Source: Rhodococcus tukisamuensis NBRC 100609
GTDB taxonomy: Bacteria > Actinomycetota > Actinomycetes > Mycobacteriales > Mycobacteriaceae
Direction: 5' to 3'
Length of the DNA stretch: 64,000 bases
Assembly: GCF_001894985.1 (NCBI RefSeq)
Contig: NZ_BCXG01000019.1
Coordinates: forward strand, 1 to 64,000
Shown here: piece by piece, positions 8,351-16,857 of the stretch
How the letters are laid out: every line of letters begins with the position of its first letter
How positions within the stretch are numbered: position 1 is the stretch's first letter
The notes under the pieces: generated by a model
The model's database searches: none
Told to the model about the DNA's origin: nothing
What the model saw: only the letters and a program-made list of their open reading frames with translations
Made by a program: the position numbers and the translations under genes

Positions 8351-9388
8351 GTGCCGATCGCAACTCCCGAGGTCTACGCCGAAATGCTCGGTCGGGCCAA
8401 GGAGCACTCCTTTGCCTTCCCTGCCATCAACTGCACCTCCTCCGAGACGATCAACGCCGCGATCAAGGGCTTCGCGGACGCCGGCAGTGACGGCATCATC
8501 CAGTTCTCGACCGGCGGCGCGGAGTTCGGCTCCGGCCTCGGCGTCAAGGACATGGTGACCGGCGCCGTCGCGCTCGCCGAGTTCGCGCACGTCATCGCCG
8601 CGAAGTACGACGTGACCATCGCGCTGCACACCGACCACTGCCCGAAGGACAAGCTGGACGGCTTCGTCCGCCCGCTGCTGGCCATCTCGCAGGAGCGCGT
8701 CAACGCCGGCCAGAACCCGCTGTTCCAGTCGCACATGTGGGACGGCTCCGCCATCCCGATCGACGAGAACCTGGAGATCGCCAAGGAGCTGCTCAAGCTC
8801 TCGGCGGCCGCGAACATCATCCTCGAGGTGGAGATCGGCGTCGTCGGCGGCGAGGAGGACGGCGTCGAGGCCGAGATCAACGACAAGCTGTACACCTCCA
8901 GCGAGGACTTCGAGAAGACCGTCGACGCCCTCGGCGTCGGCGAGAACGGCAAGTACCTGCTGGCCGCCACCTTCGGCAACGTGCACGGCGTCTACAAGCC
9001 GGGCAACGTCAAGCTCAAGCCCGCAGTGCTCGAGGAGGGCCAGCGGGTCGCCGCGGCGAAGCTCGGCCTGATCGCAGGATCGCAGCCGTTCGACTTCGTC
9101 TTCCATGGCGGCTCGGGCTCGCTGAAGTCGGAGATCGAGGACTCGCTGAACTTCGGCGTTGTCAAGATGAACGTCGACACCGACACCCAGTACGCGTTCA
9201 CCCGCCCGATCGCCGGACACCTGTTCTCCAACTACGACGGCGTCCTGAAGATCGACGGCGAGGTCGGCAACAAGAAGGTCTACGACCCGCGCAGCTACCT
9301 CAAGAAGGCCGAGGCCGGCATGACCGCTCGCGTCATCGAGGCCTGCAACGACCTCAAGTCCGCGGGACGTTCCGTCTCCGCCGGCTAG
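8351..9388 (+). CDS. fba: Class II fructose-1,6-bisphosphate aldolase
   Basis: 345 residues, a zinc-dependent aldolase that interconverts fructose-1,6-bisphosphate with glyceraldehyde-3-phosphate and dihydroxyacetone phosphate. It is nearly colinear with M. tuberculosis Fba: LHTDHCPKD carries the first zinc ligand and catalytic Asp, then EIGVVGGEEDG, FGNVHG and FHGGSGS supply further metal and phosphate contacts, and MNVDTDTQYAFTRP closes the active site. The GTG at 8351 matches the known family N terminus (PIATPEVYAEML) and has GGAGG at 8338-8342; the upstream ATG overlaps that site. A direct repeat GCCTGGTCAG (8211-8220, 8230-8239) lies in the promoter region. Confidence 0.97.
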   Translation: MPIATPEVYAEMLGRAKEHSFAFPAINCTSSETINAAIKGFADAGSDGIIQFSTGGAEFGSGLGVKDMVTGAVALAEFAHVIAAKYDVTIALHTDHCPKDKLDGFVRPLLAISQERVNAGQNPLFQSHMWDGSAIPIDENLEIAKELLKLSAAANIILEVEIGVVGGEEDGVEAEINDKLYTSSEDFEKTVDALGVGENGKYLLAATFGNVHGVYKPGNVKLKPAVLEEGQRVAAAKLGLIAGSQPFDFVFHGGSGSLKSEIEDSLNFGVVKMNVDTDTQYAFTRPIAGHLFSNYDGVLKIDGEVGNKKVYDPRSYLKKAEAGMTARVIEACNDLKSAGRSVSAG

Positions 9389-9400
9389 TTCGACCCGACG

Positions 9401-9453
9401 AAAGTGCAGTTGTCGACGCGGCCACTCGGCCGATGCGTCGACAACTGCACTTT
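9401..9453. terminator. Strong palindrome between convergent fba and Rv0361-like gene
   Basis: Two perfect 19-nt arms (9401-9419 and 9435-9453, core GTGCAGTTGTCGACGC) enclose a 15-nt loop that holds a small GGCC stem. On the plus strand the second arm runs into six consecutive T (9451-9456), which fits a rho-independent terminator for fba. On the other strand the matching tract is only three A/T. It lies 12 bp past the fba stop and 47 bp from the convergent gene's stop. Confidence 0.8.
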
Positions 9454-9500
9454 TTTCGTTGAGCCCGAGTTGCCCGAGGGGTTCGTCGTTTGTGCCCGGG

Positions 9501-10352
9501 TCAGCAGACCTTCCAGACCTCGCCGTCCTGCTGCAGGGTGAATGAACGCGCGGATCGGTCGTTCGGGGCGGCCGCGGTGTGGACCGTCACCTGCGCGATG
9601 GCGGTGCCGTCGGTGACGGAGACCGCGTCGACGCTGTCGATCACCGGAATCGAACCCTGATCCGTCGAGGCCTTGTACACCTGGGCGAACTGCGCGTCGT
9701 GGATCCGCTGGTAGTAGCCGCCCAGCTCGCCGCACGTCGAGGCGCGCAGCGTGGTCAGGTCGCCCGCCGCGATCGCGCCGGTGAAGGTGTGGATGGCGTC
9801 CTCGACCTGGGACTGCGTGTTGTCGGCGCTGCGGCCGGACAGCAGGTACGCCCCCGCACCGACGGCCAGGGCCACCACCGCGACGACCGCCACGAGCAGC
9901 GGCCACCGTCGACGGCCGGTCGGGGCGGGCTCGGTCGCGGGGATCCTCGCCGGCCGCGGCGCGGCGGCCGGGACGTTCGCCGCGGGTGCCGCGGGAACCT
10001 CCTGCGCGCCTGCGGCCGGGGGCTGGACCCGGGTTGGCGCGGGGCGACCCGGCCCCACCCGGACGGGCGCGGCCCGCGTCGCGTGCGGGATGACGGTGGT
10101 GGGCGTCGAGTTGTCCGGTGCGGGGTTTCCCGGCGCCGTCTCCGCAGTTTCAGTCGCCGGGGCCGCCGTCGCTGGGGCCGCCGACTTCTCGGCCGCAGAC
10201 GGCTCGGACCGCGTCTGCTCGGGGGCAGGCCGTTCCAGCCGGACCGTCGCGCTGTCGGCGTCGGCCGATGCCGCTGTCGAGGCATCCGGGCCCGACGCGT
10301 CCGCAGTCGGGGAGTCCGAGAGCGTGGGGTCAGGCGTCTTGGGGTCCGGCAC
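9501..10352 (-). CDS. Single-pass membrane protein with Pro/Ala-rich cytoplasmic tail (Rv0361-like)
   Basis: 283 residues. The first 160 or so are low-complexity Ala/Pro/Thr/Ser, then come a positively charged stop (GRRRW), one transmembrane helix (LLVAVVAVVALAVGAGAYLL) and an extracytoplasmic domain of about 100 residues of DUF4878/NTF2-like type with two Cys. The GTG at 10352 follows GAAAGGG with 8-nt spacing; the longer frame to 10427 lacks such a site. The position near fba matches M. tuberculosis Rv0361. Function unknown. Confidence 0.7.
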   Translation of the reverse strand: MPDPKTPDPTLSDSPTADASGPDASTAASADADSATVRLERPAPEQTRSEPSAAEKSAAPATAAPATETAETAPGNPAPDNSTPTTVIPHATRAAPVRVGPGRPAPTRVQPPAAGAQEVPAAPAANVPAAAPRPARIPATEPAPTGRRRWPLLVAVVAVVALAVGAGAYLLSGRSADNTQSQVEDAIHTFTGAIAAGDLTTLRASTCGELGGYYQRIHDAQFAQVYKASTDQGSIPVIDSVDAVSVTDGTAIAQVTVHTAAAPNDRSARSFTLQQDGEVWKVC

Positions 10353-10435
10353 GTGGTGCACCCTTTCAATCGTCGATCCGTGTCCTGGTGTGGGCAGCCT
10401 ATCGAGCATGGGGCCGCCGGGGCACAATGGTCGCC

Positions 10436-10852
10436 ATGACCTCTTTCGGTGATTTGCTCGGCCCGCAGCCCACCCTCCTTCCCGGAGACGAGGACGCGGA
10501 GTCGGAACTGCTCAACCATGCCGACCCCAAGCAGGTGGCCGCAGAGCACCCGACGGCCTCGATCGCCTGGGCTTACCTGGCGGAGGCGGCCCTGGACGGG
10601 GGCGAGACGATCACCGCCTACGCGTTCGCCCGCACCGGCTACCACCGGGGCCTGGACCAGTTGCGGCGCAACGGATGGAAGGGCTTCGGCCCCGTCCCGT
10701 ACAGCCACGAGCCGAACCGCGGATTCCTCCGCTGCGTCGCGGTGCTGGCGAAGGCCGCCCAGCAGATCGGTGAGTCCGACGAGCACGCCCGCTGCCTCGA
10801 CCTGCTCGAGGACTGCGACCCGCGGGCCGCGGAAGCACTGGGTCTCGGCTAG
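10436..10852 (+). CDS. DUF3151 family protein (Rv0360c-like)
   Basis: 138 residues, soluble and helical, with the conserved block HPTASIAWAYLAE...AYAFARTGYHRGLDQLRRNGWKGFGPVPYSHEPNRGFLR. This matches the actinobacterial DUF3151 family, which has no assigned function. The ATG at 10436 begins the homologous region; earlier codons in the open frame overlap the divergent gene's promoter. The FUSC gene starts 3 bp after its stop, so they are likely co-transcribed. Confidence 0.8.
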   Translation: MTSFGDLLGPQPTLLPGDEDAESELLNHADPKQVAAEHPTASIAWAYLAEAALDGGETITAYAFARTGYHRGLDQLRRNGWKGFGPVPYSHEPNRGFLRCVAVLAKAAQQIGESDEHARCLDLLEDCDPRAAEALGLG

Positions 10853-10855
10853 CCG

Positions 10856-11995
10856 GTGGCGGCCCGCCGGCTTCGTATCACGGAGCGCGGCCGGAGGCGA
10901 TTGAAGGTCTCCACGACGCGACTTCGCGCCTCCCTGTTCCCGGTCCTGCAGTGTGCGATTGCTGCCGGGCTGGCCTGGTGGGTCGCCAATGACCTTCTCC
11001 ACCACCCGAATCCGTTCTTCGCGCCGATGGCCGCGGTCATCTCGTTGGGACTGTCGATCGGTGCGCGGCTGCGGAGGTCGATGGAGTTGGTGGCGGGTGT
11101 CGCCGTCGGTATCGGCGTCGGCGACCTGCTGATCTCCCAGATCGGCAGTGGCGCCTGGCAGATCATGCTCGTCGTGGCGCTGGCCATGGCCACCGCGATC
11201 TTCGTGGACGGCGGACCGATCATCCCGATGCAGGCCGCCACCTCTGCCGTCCTGGTGGCGACGCTCATCCCGCCGGACGTGGGCGGTGGTCCCGACCGGA
11301 TGATCGACGCGCTGATCGGCGGGATGGTCGGGGTTCTCGTCGTGGCCTTCGTCCCGAGCCACCCCGTGCTCCGCGCCAGGCAGAGTGCCGCCGGCATTCT
11401 CGGCACGGCCGCCGAGGTCCTGCAGATGGTCGCGGACGGTCTGATCGCGAACGACCCGGAACCGATCGTGGCGGCGCTGCGCAAGGCCCGCGGCACGCAG
11501 GCCCAGATCGACGGGCTGCGCGCGCAGATCGTCGGGGGCCAGGAGGTCAGCCTCGTCTCCCCGATGTACTGGCGTTCGCGGCCCCGGCTCGAACGGCTCA
11601 GCGCTGCCGCCGACCCGATCGACAATGCGATGCGCAACATCCGGGTGCTGGCCCGGCGGTCGCTCACGCTGGTCCAGGACGACGAGATCCTCGACCCCCG
11701 GCTGGTGGACGAGATCGAACGGCTCGCGCATGCCGTGGACGTGCTGCGCCGGATGGCGCTCGCCGACCCGGGCCAGCAGCCGGACCGGGCGGAGGCGGCC
11801 CGGGTGTTGCGGTCGGTGGCCGCCGCGGCGAAGCCGGAGATGGTGAAGGGCGCGGGCATCTCGGCGACCGTGGTGTTCGCCCAGATCCGGTCGCTGATCG
11901 TCGACCTGCTCCAGGTCGCGGGCCTGAGCCGGATCTCGGCCATCGCAACGCTGCCGCCGACCGTGCCCCATCCCGCGTATCCGCCGGAGTTGTGA
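10856..11995 (+). CDS. FUSC/aromatic-acid-exporter-family membrane protein
   Basis: 379 residues. The first 150 form a cluster of about five to six membrane helices (FPVLQCAIAAGLAWWVAND, PFFAPMAAVISLGLSIGARL, LVAGVAVGIGVGDLL and others) of the FUSC/ArAE type, with the typical P-F-F-A-P-M-A-A signature. A long helical cytoplasmic region follows (residues about 180-340). Family members export aromatic acids or related metabolites; the substrate here is unknown. The GTG start lies 3 bp downstream of the DUF3151 gene. Confidence 0.75.
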   Translation: MAARRLRITERGRRRLKVSTTRLRASLFPVLQCAIAAGLAWWVANDLLHHPNPFFAPMAAVISLGLSIGARLRRSMELVAGVAVGIGVGDLLISQIGSGAWQIMLVVALAMATAIFVDGGPIIPMQAATSAVLVATLIPPDVGGGPDRMIDALIGGMVGVLVVAFVPSHPVLRARQSAAGILGTAAEVLQMVADGLIANDPEPIVAALRKARGTQAQIDGLRAQIVGGQEVSLVSPMYWRSRPRLERLSAAADPIDNAMRNIRVLARRSLTLVQDDEILDPRLVDEIERLAHAVDVLRRMALADPGQQPDRAEAARVLRSVAAAAKPEMVKGAGISATVVFAQIRSLIVDLLQVAGLSRISAIATLPPTVPHPAYPPEL

Positions 11996-12054
11996 CCTGC
12001 CCGGATCGCTTCCCGACTGCCTCAGGGGTACACCCGGGCTGCCTCCGGTTTCGA

Positions 12055-12076
12055 CATATGCGAATGTGTGCATATG
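12055..12076. promoter_or_regulatory. Inverted-repeat operator upstream of CDF exporter
   Basis: Perfect 7-bp arms CATATGC and GCATATG flank an 8-nt spacer, 45 bp before the CDF start codon. AT-rich ATATG...CATAT repeats in this size range are typical of ArsR/SmtB-type metal-sensor operators, which would fit control of a metal exporter. No ArsR gene lies nearby. The regulator is an inference; the repeat itself is plainly seen in an otherwise GC-rich region. Confidence 0.55.
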
Positions 12077-12121
12077 ATGGTCGCGAGTCGGCGGCGGGTT
12101 ACCCGCGTGAAGGAGGCAGTC

Positions 12122-13042
12122 ATGGGTGTGGGGCACGGTCACAGTCACGGTGGTGCGCCGACCGCGGTCGGGCCGTCGCGGTCGCGGATCAGCCGGATGG
12201 TGATCGCCCTCGGCATCCTGCTGGCGTTCCTGGGACTCGAGGTGGCCGTCGGGCTCGCCATCAACTCTCTGGCGCTGCTCGCGGACGCCGGCCACATGCT
12301 CACCGACGTGGTGGGGATGTCGATGGGCCTGGTGGCGCTGCTGCTGGCCAGTCAGGGTTCCAAAGCCGCCGCCCGGACCTTCGGCTGGCATCGCGCCGAG
12401 GTGCTCACGGCGATGGCCAATGCGGTACTGCTGCTCGGGGTCGCGGCGTGGGTGATGTACGAGGCGATCGGCCGGATCGGGGACGCTCCGGACGTTCCGG
12501 GCCTGCCCCTGATGCTGACTGCTGCCGCCGGTCTGGCGGCGAACATCGTGGTCATGCTGCTGCTGCGCGCCGACGCGAAGGACAGCCTTGCGGTCCGCGG
12601 CGCCTACCTCGAGGTGCTCGCCGACGCGGTCGGCAGCGTCGGGGTGCTCATCGCCGGCGCCCTGGTGATGGCGTTCAACTGGGCCTACGCCGACATCGTG
12701 GTGGGCGTGCTGATCTCCCTGTGGGTGGTGCCGCGTGCGGTCAAGCTCGCGGGGGCGGCGCTGCGCATCCTCACCCAGGCCTCGCCCGCCAACGTCGACG
12801 TCGACGCGGTGCGGGCAGACCTGCTTGCCCTGCCGGGGGTCCAGGACGTGCACGACCTGCACGTGTGGACCCTCACGACCGGGATGGATGTCGCCACCGT
12901 GCACCTGACCTGTGAGGCCGGGGCCGTGGGGGTGCTCGGCGCGGCCAAGGTGGTGCTCGACGGACACGGCCTCGGCCACGCCACCGTGCAGGTGGAGTCC
13001 AGCAGCGAGGGCTCGCGCTGCAAGGAGGACCTCACCTGGTGA
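12122..13042 (+). CDS. Cation diffusion facilitator metal exporter (CzcD/ZitB type)
   Basis: 306 residues. It has a His-rich N terminus (HGHSHGG), six membrane helices, and the paired zinc-site motifs SLALLADAGHMLTD (helix 2) and YLEVLADAVGSVGV (helix 5), with the HxxxD and DxxxD residues of zinc-transporting CDF proteins. A cytoplasmic metallochaperone-like domain with VHDLHVWTLT follows. It should export Zn(II), Cd(II) or Co(II) in exchange for protons. The ATG follows AAGGAGG at 12110-12116. Its last 11 bp overlap the convergent gene. Confidence 0.9.
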   Translation: MGVGHGHSHGGAPTAVGPSRSRISRMVIALGILLAFLGLEVAVGLAINSLALLADAGHMLTDVVGMSMGLVALLLASQGSKAAARTFGWHRAEVLTAMANAVLLLGVAAWVMYEAIGRIGDAPDVPGLPLMLTAAAGLAANIVVMLLLRADAKDSLAVRGAYLEVLADAVGSVGVLIAGALVMAFNWAYADIVVGVLISLWVVPRAVKLAGAALRILTQASPANVDVDAVRADLLALPGVQDVHDLHVWTLTTGMDVATVHLTCEAGAVGVLGAAKVVLDGHGLGHATVQVESSSEGSRCKEDLTW

Positions 13043-13493
13043 AGCGGGTGACCCCGGCGCCCGGCCGCCAGAGGTCGACGTGCAGCTTGTCCTCCTCCAC
13101 GGTGGTGAGCACCGCCTCCTCGACGGCCAACTCGAAGATCTCCGCGTCGCCGGGGTCGTTCGGGTAGGCGTCGATGATCTTGCTCTTCTCGGCCCCGAGC
13201 AGTTCGCGTGCCCGGCCAGAGATCTTCGCGTCGCCGCCGGACATGGTGGCGTCGCCCGGATTGGAGTGCAGCGCGTAACGCGGATCGCGCCGCAGGTCGA
13301 GCACCTTGCGGGCGCCCGGCATGGAGCCGAGCACCAGAAGTCCCTCGAACATCTCCACCTCGGTGCCGCTGACGCGGGGCGCGCCGTCGGTCCTGAGGGT
13401 GGCCAGGACGTGGTGTTTGTTCGCCTCGAGCCGGGCCCGGATCGCCGCGGCCAGAACGGGGGCCTCTGCGCTGAACTGCTGCCAGGTGGTCAT
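13032..13493 (-). CDS. Pyridoxamine 5'-phosphate oxidase-like (FMN/F420-binding split-barrel) protein
   Basis: 153 residues with a split beta-barrel fold. The pattern HHVLATLRTDGAPRVSGTEVEMFEGLLVLGSMPGARK...DPRYALHSNP fits the actinobacterial PNPOx-like group that binds FMN or F420. Members include F420-dependent reductases and haem oxygenases, so the reaction cannot be fixed. The ATG at 13493 begins the domain cleanly. Its stop overlaps the end of the CDF exporter gene on the other strand by 11 bp. Confidence 0.75.
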   Translation of the reverse strand: MTTWQQFSAEAPVLAAAIRARLEANKHHVLATLRTDGAPRVSGTEVEMFEGLLVLGSMPGARKVLDLRRDPRYALHSNPGDATMSGGDAKISGRARELLGAEKSKIIDAYPNDPGDAEIFELAVEEAVLTTVEEDKLHVDLWRPGAGVTRFTR

Positions 13494-13643
13494 CGGTCCA
13501 GTGTGCACGCGGGCACCGACAAATCTCCGAGACCCGATGGGCCGCCGCGGAACCGGTCCTGACCGAGTGGTTACTGGACACAGGTCGGACACAGGTAGCC
13601 AGTACTCATGTGGTCGTCGGTGCCAGACGATAGCGTCTGCGAC

Positions 13644-15128
13644 GTGAATCCAGTCAGCATCCTCCGCGGCGGCCGCAGGGCGCGCCGGACGGGCGCCCCT
13701 GGTCCCCACACGAATTCGGCGAGCACGCCGGCTGCGGTGGGGTCCGAGCCGGTGCCGCTCGCGTCCGGTCCGGGCGAACTGTGGCGCGCCCAGGTGCAGC
13801 GGCCGGACCTGGCGTTGTGGGTCGCCCACTGTGTCGAGATCCGTTGCGCCGAGATGGGTGGCGTCGAGATCGGTGGCGCCGCGGGCGTCGGTTCGGGCTC
13901 CGGAGCGAGGCTCGACGTGGACCGGCTGCGGGCGGCCAGTCGTTGCGCGACCGCGGAACTGGGGACCGGGCTGGTGCGGTTCGTGGTGGTCGACGGCCTG
14001 CCGCACCAGCTGTTCGACCCGACACTCGATGTCGAGCCCGACTACCTCGACCTGCGCGACGAGGTCTCCCCGCGGGCAGCGGCGGAGGCATGGATGCGTG
14101 CGGAGCTCACCGGACCGGTGGACTTCGGCAATGACCGGCTCGCGCGGATCGCGGTGCTGCAGATCGGCGATGCGCACCACCTGTGGTTCAGCCGCGCCCA
14201 TCGAACCGTCCTGGACGGATTCGGGGCGGTGACCCTGCTTGCGCGCGCCGCGGAACTGTACGACGCCGCGACCGGCGGCGGAGCCGCGCGTCCGAACCGG
14301 GCCCTCGCGCCCTCGGCGATCGACGACCTGGACCGTGGTTACGCCGCGTCGCAGCGACGGCGCACGGACGCCGCGTACTGGGCCGAACGGCTGGCCGGTG
14401 CGCCCGCGTACACGGGCCTCGCCGGGGAGGTCGCGCCCGGCTTCGGGCCCGGCGAACTCGCGCCCGCGGACGGCCCCCGTCGCGGTGACCTGACCGTCGA
14501 CGCCGTGCTGCCCGGCGGATCGGACCTGCTGGTGGCGGCGGAGCGACGGTACGGACTGGGTTCCGCCGCGCTCGCCGCGTCGGCCCTCGCGGCCTACCTC
14601 GCGCGGGTGACCGGGCGGACCGACCTGGTGCTGGACCTGCCGGTACCGGCCCGGATGGGGGCAGGGCTTCGGTACTCGGGCGGCTCGCGGGAGAACACGG
14701 TGCCGTTGCGGTTGCATGCCCCCGTCGACGCCACGGTGGGGGAGCTGCTCGCCGATGCCCACCAGGCACTGGTCGGGGCGGTGCAGCATCAGCAGTTCCG
14801 GGTCGCGGCCGGTGACGGTCCCGTGGCGCACGGACCGTTGCTGCAGGTCGCCTTGTCTCCCAGAGAGATTCGCCTGACCGGGCTGGACGTCGAAATTCGC
14901 GACCTGTCCACCTCGCCGGTGGTGGACCTGCGGGTCGAGCTGGCCGAGTGCCCGGACGGCATTGTGCGGCTGGGGTTCACGGCGAACCCGTACCGCTACG
15001 ACGAGGGCACGCTCGCCCGGCACCACCGGCGGTTCCTGTGGCTGTTCACCCGGCTGCTCGAGGCCGCGCCGTCCGACCTCATCGGTGAGTTGCGGACGGA
15101 ACCGAAGGTGCCCCTGCGGGTGGTCTGA
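13644..15128 (+). CDS. Stand-alone NRPS condensation-domain protein with altered active site
   Basis: About 494 residues. It reads as a complete condensation (C) domain and nothing else: an opening PLxxxxxELWRAQ block (38-50), the substrate-channel region, AHRTVLDGFG at the position of the HHxxxDG motif (186-192), and RENTVPLRLHAPVDATVGELL near 350-375. The second, catalytic His of HHxxxDG is Arg187 here. No adenylation, carrier or thioesterase domain is adjacent. It could be a trans-acting or non-catalytic C domain, or a relative of PapA-type acyltransferases. Start uncertain: GTG at 13644 or ATG at 13608. It ends 5 bp before the convergent M50 gene. Confidence 0.7.
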   Translation: MNPVSILRGGRRARRTGAPGPHTNSASTPAAVGSEPVPLASGPGELWRAQVQRPDLALWVAHCVEIRCAEMGGVEIGGAAGVGSGSGARLDVDRLRAASRCATAELGTGLVRFVVVDGLPHQLFDPTLDVEPDYLDLRDEVSPRAAAEAWMRAELTGPVDFGNDRLARIAVLQIGDAHHLWFSRAHRTVLDGFGAVTLLARAAELYDAATGGGAARPNRALAPSAIDDLDRGYAASQRRRTDAAYWAERLAGAPAYTGLAGEVAPGFGPGELAPADGPRRGDLTVDAVLPGGSDLLVAAERRYGLGSAALAASALAAYLARVTGRTDLVLDLPVPARMGAGLRYSGGSRENTVPLRLHAPVDATVGELLADAHQALVGAVQHQQFRVAAGDGPVAHGPLLQVALSPREIRLTGLDVEIRDLSTSPVVDLRVELAECPDGIVRLGFTANPYRYDEGTLARHHRRFLWLFTRLLEAAPSDLIGELRTEPKVPLRVV

Positions 15129-15133
15129 GCGGG

Positions 15134-15913
15134 TCAGAGCCAGAAGCGCATGAGGTAGTTGCCGTACTGGGCCCACTCTGCGGGCACCCCGGACAGGCCG
15201 AACAGCCCGTAGATCGCGTCGAAGAAGACGACGTTGATCGCGGGCACGAACAGCAGGGCGACCAGGAACAGCAGGCCGAGGCCCTTGAACTGGTCGAGCG
15301 AGCGCCGGGTCCGGGGCGACAGCGAGGGCTCGAGGGCGGTGTAGCCGTCGAGGCCGGGTACCGGGATCAGGTTCAGCACCGTCGCCATCACCTGGAGGAA
15401 CGCCAGGAAGCTGAGCCCGTACCAGAACACCGGGTGGGTGCCGACGTCTGCGAACAGCCGGATCACCGCCAACAGCACCACCGCCGAGACCGCGTTCGCG
15501 GCGGGTCCGGCCAGCGCGATCCGGCGCGCCGCGCCGGCGGGCAACAGGTCGGTGCGCAGGTACACCGCGCCGCCCGGCAGGCCGATGCCGCCGATCGCGA
15601 TGAACAGCACGGGCAACCCGATCGACAGCAGCGGATGGCTGTACTTGAGCGGGTTCAGGGTGAGGTAGCCACGGGCCGCCACCTCGTCGTCGCCGTACCG
15701 CCACGCCGTGTACGCGTGCCCGAACTCGTGCAGGCACACGGTGACCACCCAGCCCGCGACGACGAGCAGGAAGACCCCGACGTTCGCCGGCGTCGACCGC
15801 GGCTCCGCCTGCCAGGCGAGCACGCCGCCCGCGACCGCGATCGCGACCACCCCGAGGAACACGGGGCTCGGTCGGACCGCGGCCCGTCGGGTGGAGGCGT
15901 CTGGGAATGTCAT
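15134..15913 (-). CDS. Site-2-protease-family (M50) membrane metallopeptidase
   Basis: 259 residues with about six membrane helices. The zinc site HEFGH (62-66) and the second motif NLIPVPGLDGY (about 180-190), with its metal-ligand Asp, identify an intramembrane zinc protease of the Rv0359 type. It probably cleaves membrane-spanning substrates; no anti-sigma factor lies nearby to suggest one. The ATG at 15913 sits 46 bp downstream of the Rv0358-like gene on the same strand, the same pair as in M. tuberculosis. Confidence 0.85.
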   Translation of the reverse strand: MTFPDASTRRAAVRPSPVFLGVVAIAVAGGVLAWQAEPRSTPANVGVFLLVVAGWVVTVCLHEFGHAYTAWRYGDDEVAARGYLTLNPLKYSHPLLSIGLPVLFIAIGGIGLPGGAVYLRTDLLPAGAARRIALAGPAANAVSAVVLLAVIRLFADVGTHPVFWYGLSFLAFLQVMATVLNLIPVPGLDGYTALEPSLSPRTRRSLDQFKGLGLLFLVALLFVPAINVVFFDAIYGLFGLSGVPAEWAQYGNYLMRFWL

Positions 15914-15959
15914 AGGCCCAGTATCTCCCGTGGGTGGTGCGTCATCCGGTGTCCGTGGA

Positions 15960-16634
15960 TCAGCCGCGGACGAGCAACCACTCCCGGGTGTCCCGGTAGA
16001 AGCTCGACCGTTTGAGCGCCCGCGGCGTGGTCACCCCGTCGCGGGTCACCACCGCCCCGACCGCGCCGAGCTGGATCGCCCGTCCCGGTGACCATCTGGT
16101 CGGCAGGAACGCCCAGCGGCGCGCAACGCCGGCGCGCAGGCCCGGCATCTCGAGGGTGGGGGTGATCCGCAGCGTCGACACGGTCCCGGAGAACAGCCGG
16201 GTCGAGTCGACGTAGGCCTCGCCGACCAGCGCGGCGCCTTCCGGGCCGGTCACGGTGGCCTCGCCGACCAGCGCGGTGCCCGCGTCGTCGCGGATCAGCG
16301 GCACGGTTCGCGCCCGGCCGCGCCGTGCCAGTTCGGCCGCGCGGTCGCCGACCGGCAGCCCGTACAGCCGAGTCGCGGCGGACCGTGTCGGGCTCACGTA
16401 GGCGAGTTCGACGTGCAGTCGGTCGCTGCGCATCAGCCGGGTCAGGGCCGCGGCCAGGGCACCGTCGCCGCCCACCACCACCAGCCGGGGAGCGCCGGGG
16501 CCGGCGTCGTCGAACTGCGGGAGCAGGGTGTCGAAGTCGGGCTTGGCGGGCACCGCGGGCGCGGTCACGGCGGGCAGCTGCGCCAACGGCCCGGGCACTG
16601 TCACGTCTCCACAGGCAAGCACGATGGTGGTCAC
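15960..16634 (-). CDS. Conserved actinobacterial protein with GGDG motif (Rv0358-like)
   Basis: 224 residues. LVVVGGDGALAAALTRLM around residues 52-69 resembles the nucleotide-binding GGDG loop of the diacylglycerol/lipid kinase catalytic fold, and the C-terminal half resembles the beta-rich second half of such proteins. No lipid kinase activity is proven for this group. The GTG at 16634 follows GGGAG with 8-nt spacing; the open frame beyond lacks a site. Gene order with the M50 protease matches Rv0358-Rv0359. Confidence 0.65.
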   Translation of the reverse strand: MTTIVLACGDVTVPGPLAQLPAVTAPAVPAKPDFDTLLPQFDDAGPGAPRLVVVGGDGALAAALTRLMRSDRLHVELAYVSPTRSAATRLYGLPVGDRAAELARRGRARTVPLIRDDAGTALVGEATVTGPEGAALVGEAYVDSTRLFSGTVSTLRITPTLEMPGLRAGVARRWAFLPTRWSPGRAIQLGAVGAVVTRDGVTTPRALKRSSFYRDTREWLLVRG

Positions 16635-16798
16635 AGGGTCAGCTCCCGGTCGGTGTGAATGTCGCGGTGGTCCGCCCCGACGATACGAACGTCGCACGCG
16701 GCCGCCGACACCGGTGGCCCGGAACCGCGGAAGTTCCACAGATCAGGTAGCGCAATACGCGTGTGCGGCGGGCCGAAGAGTCCTAGCGTTGAACGGTG

Positions 16799-16840
16799 TA
16801 GTCGCTACGCCCTCGCGTGGCTACGCCATCTAGTCGCTAC
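16799..16840. repeat. Direct repeat TAGTCGCTAC upstream of 16858 gene
   Basis: TAGTCGCTAC occurs at 16799-16808 and again at 16831-16840, 32 bp apart, in the 223-bp divergent region between the Rv0358-like gene and the hypothetical gene. An inverted partial copy, GGTAGCG, lies near 16746. The spacing is about three helical turns, which would suit a dimeric or cooperative regulator. No regulator is identified. Confidence 0.35.
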
Positions 16841-16857
16841 CGACATCGGAGTGCACG

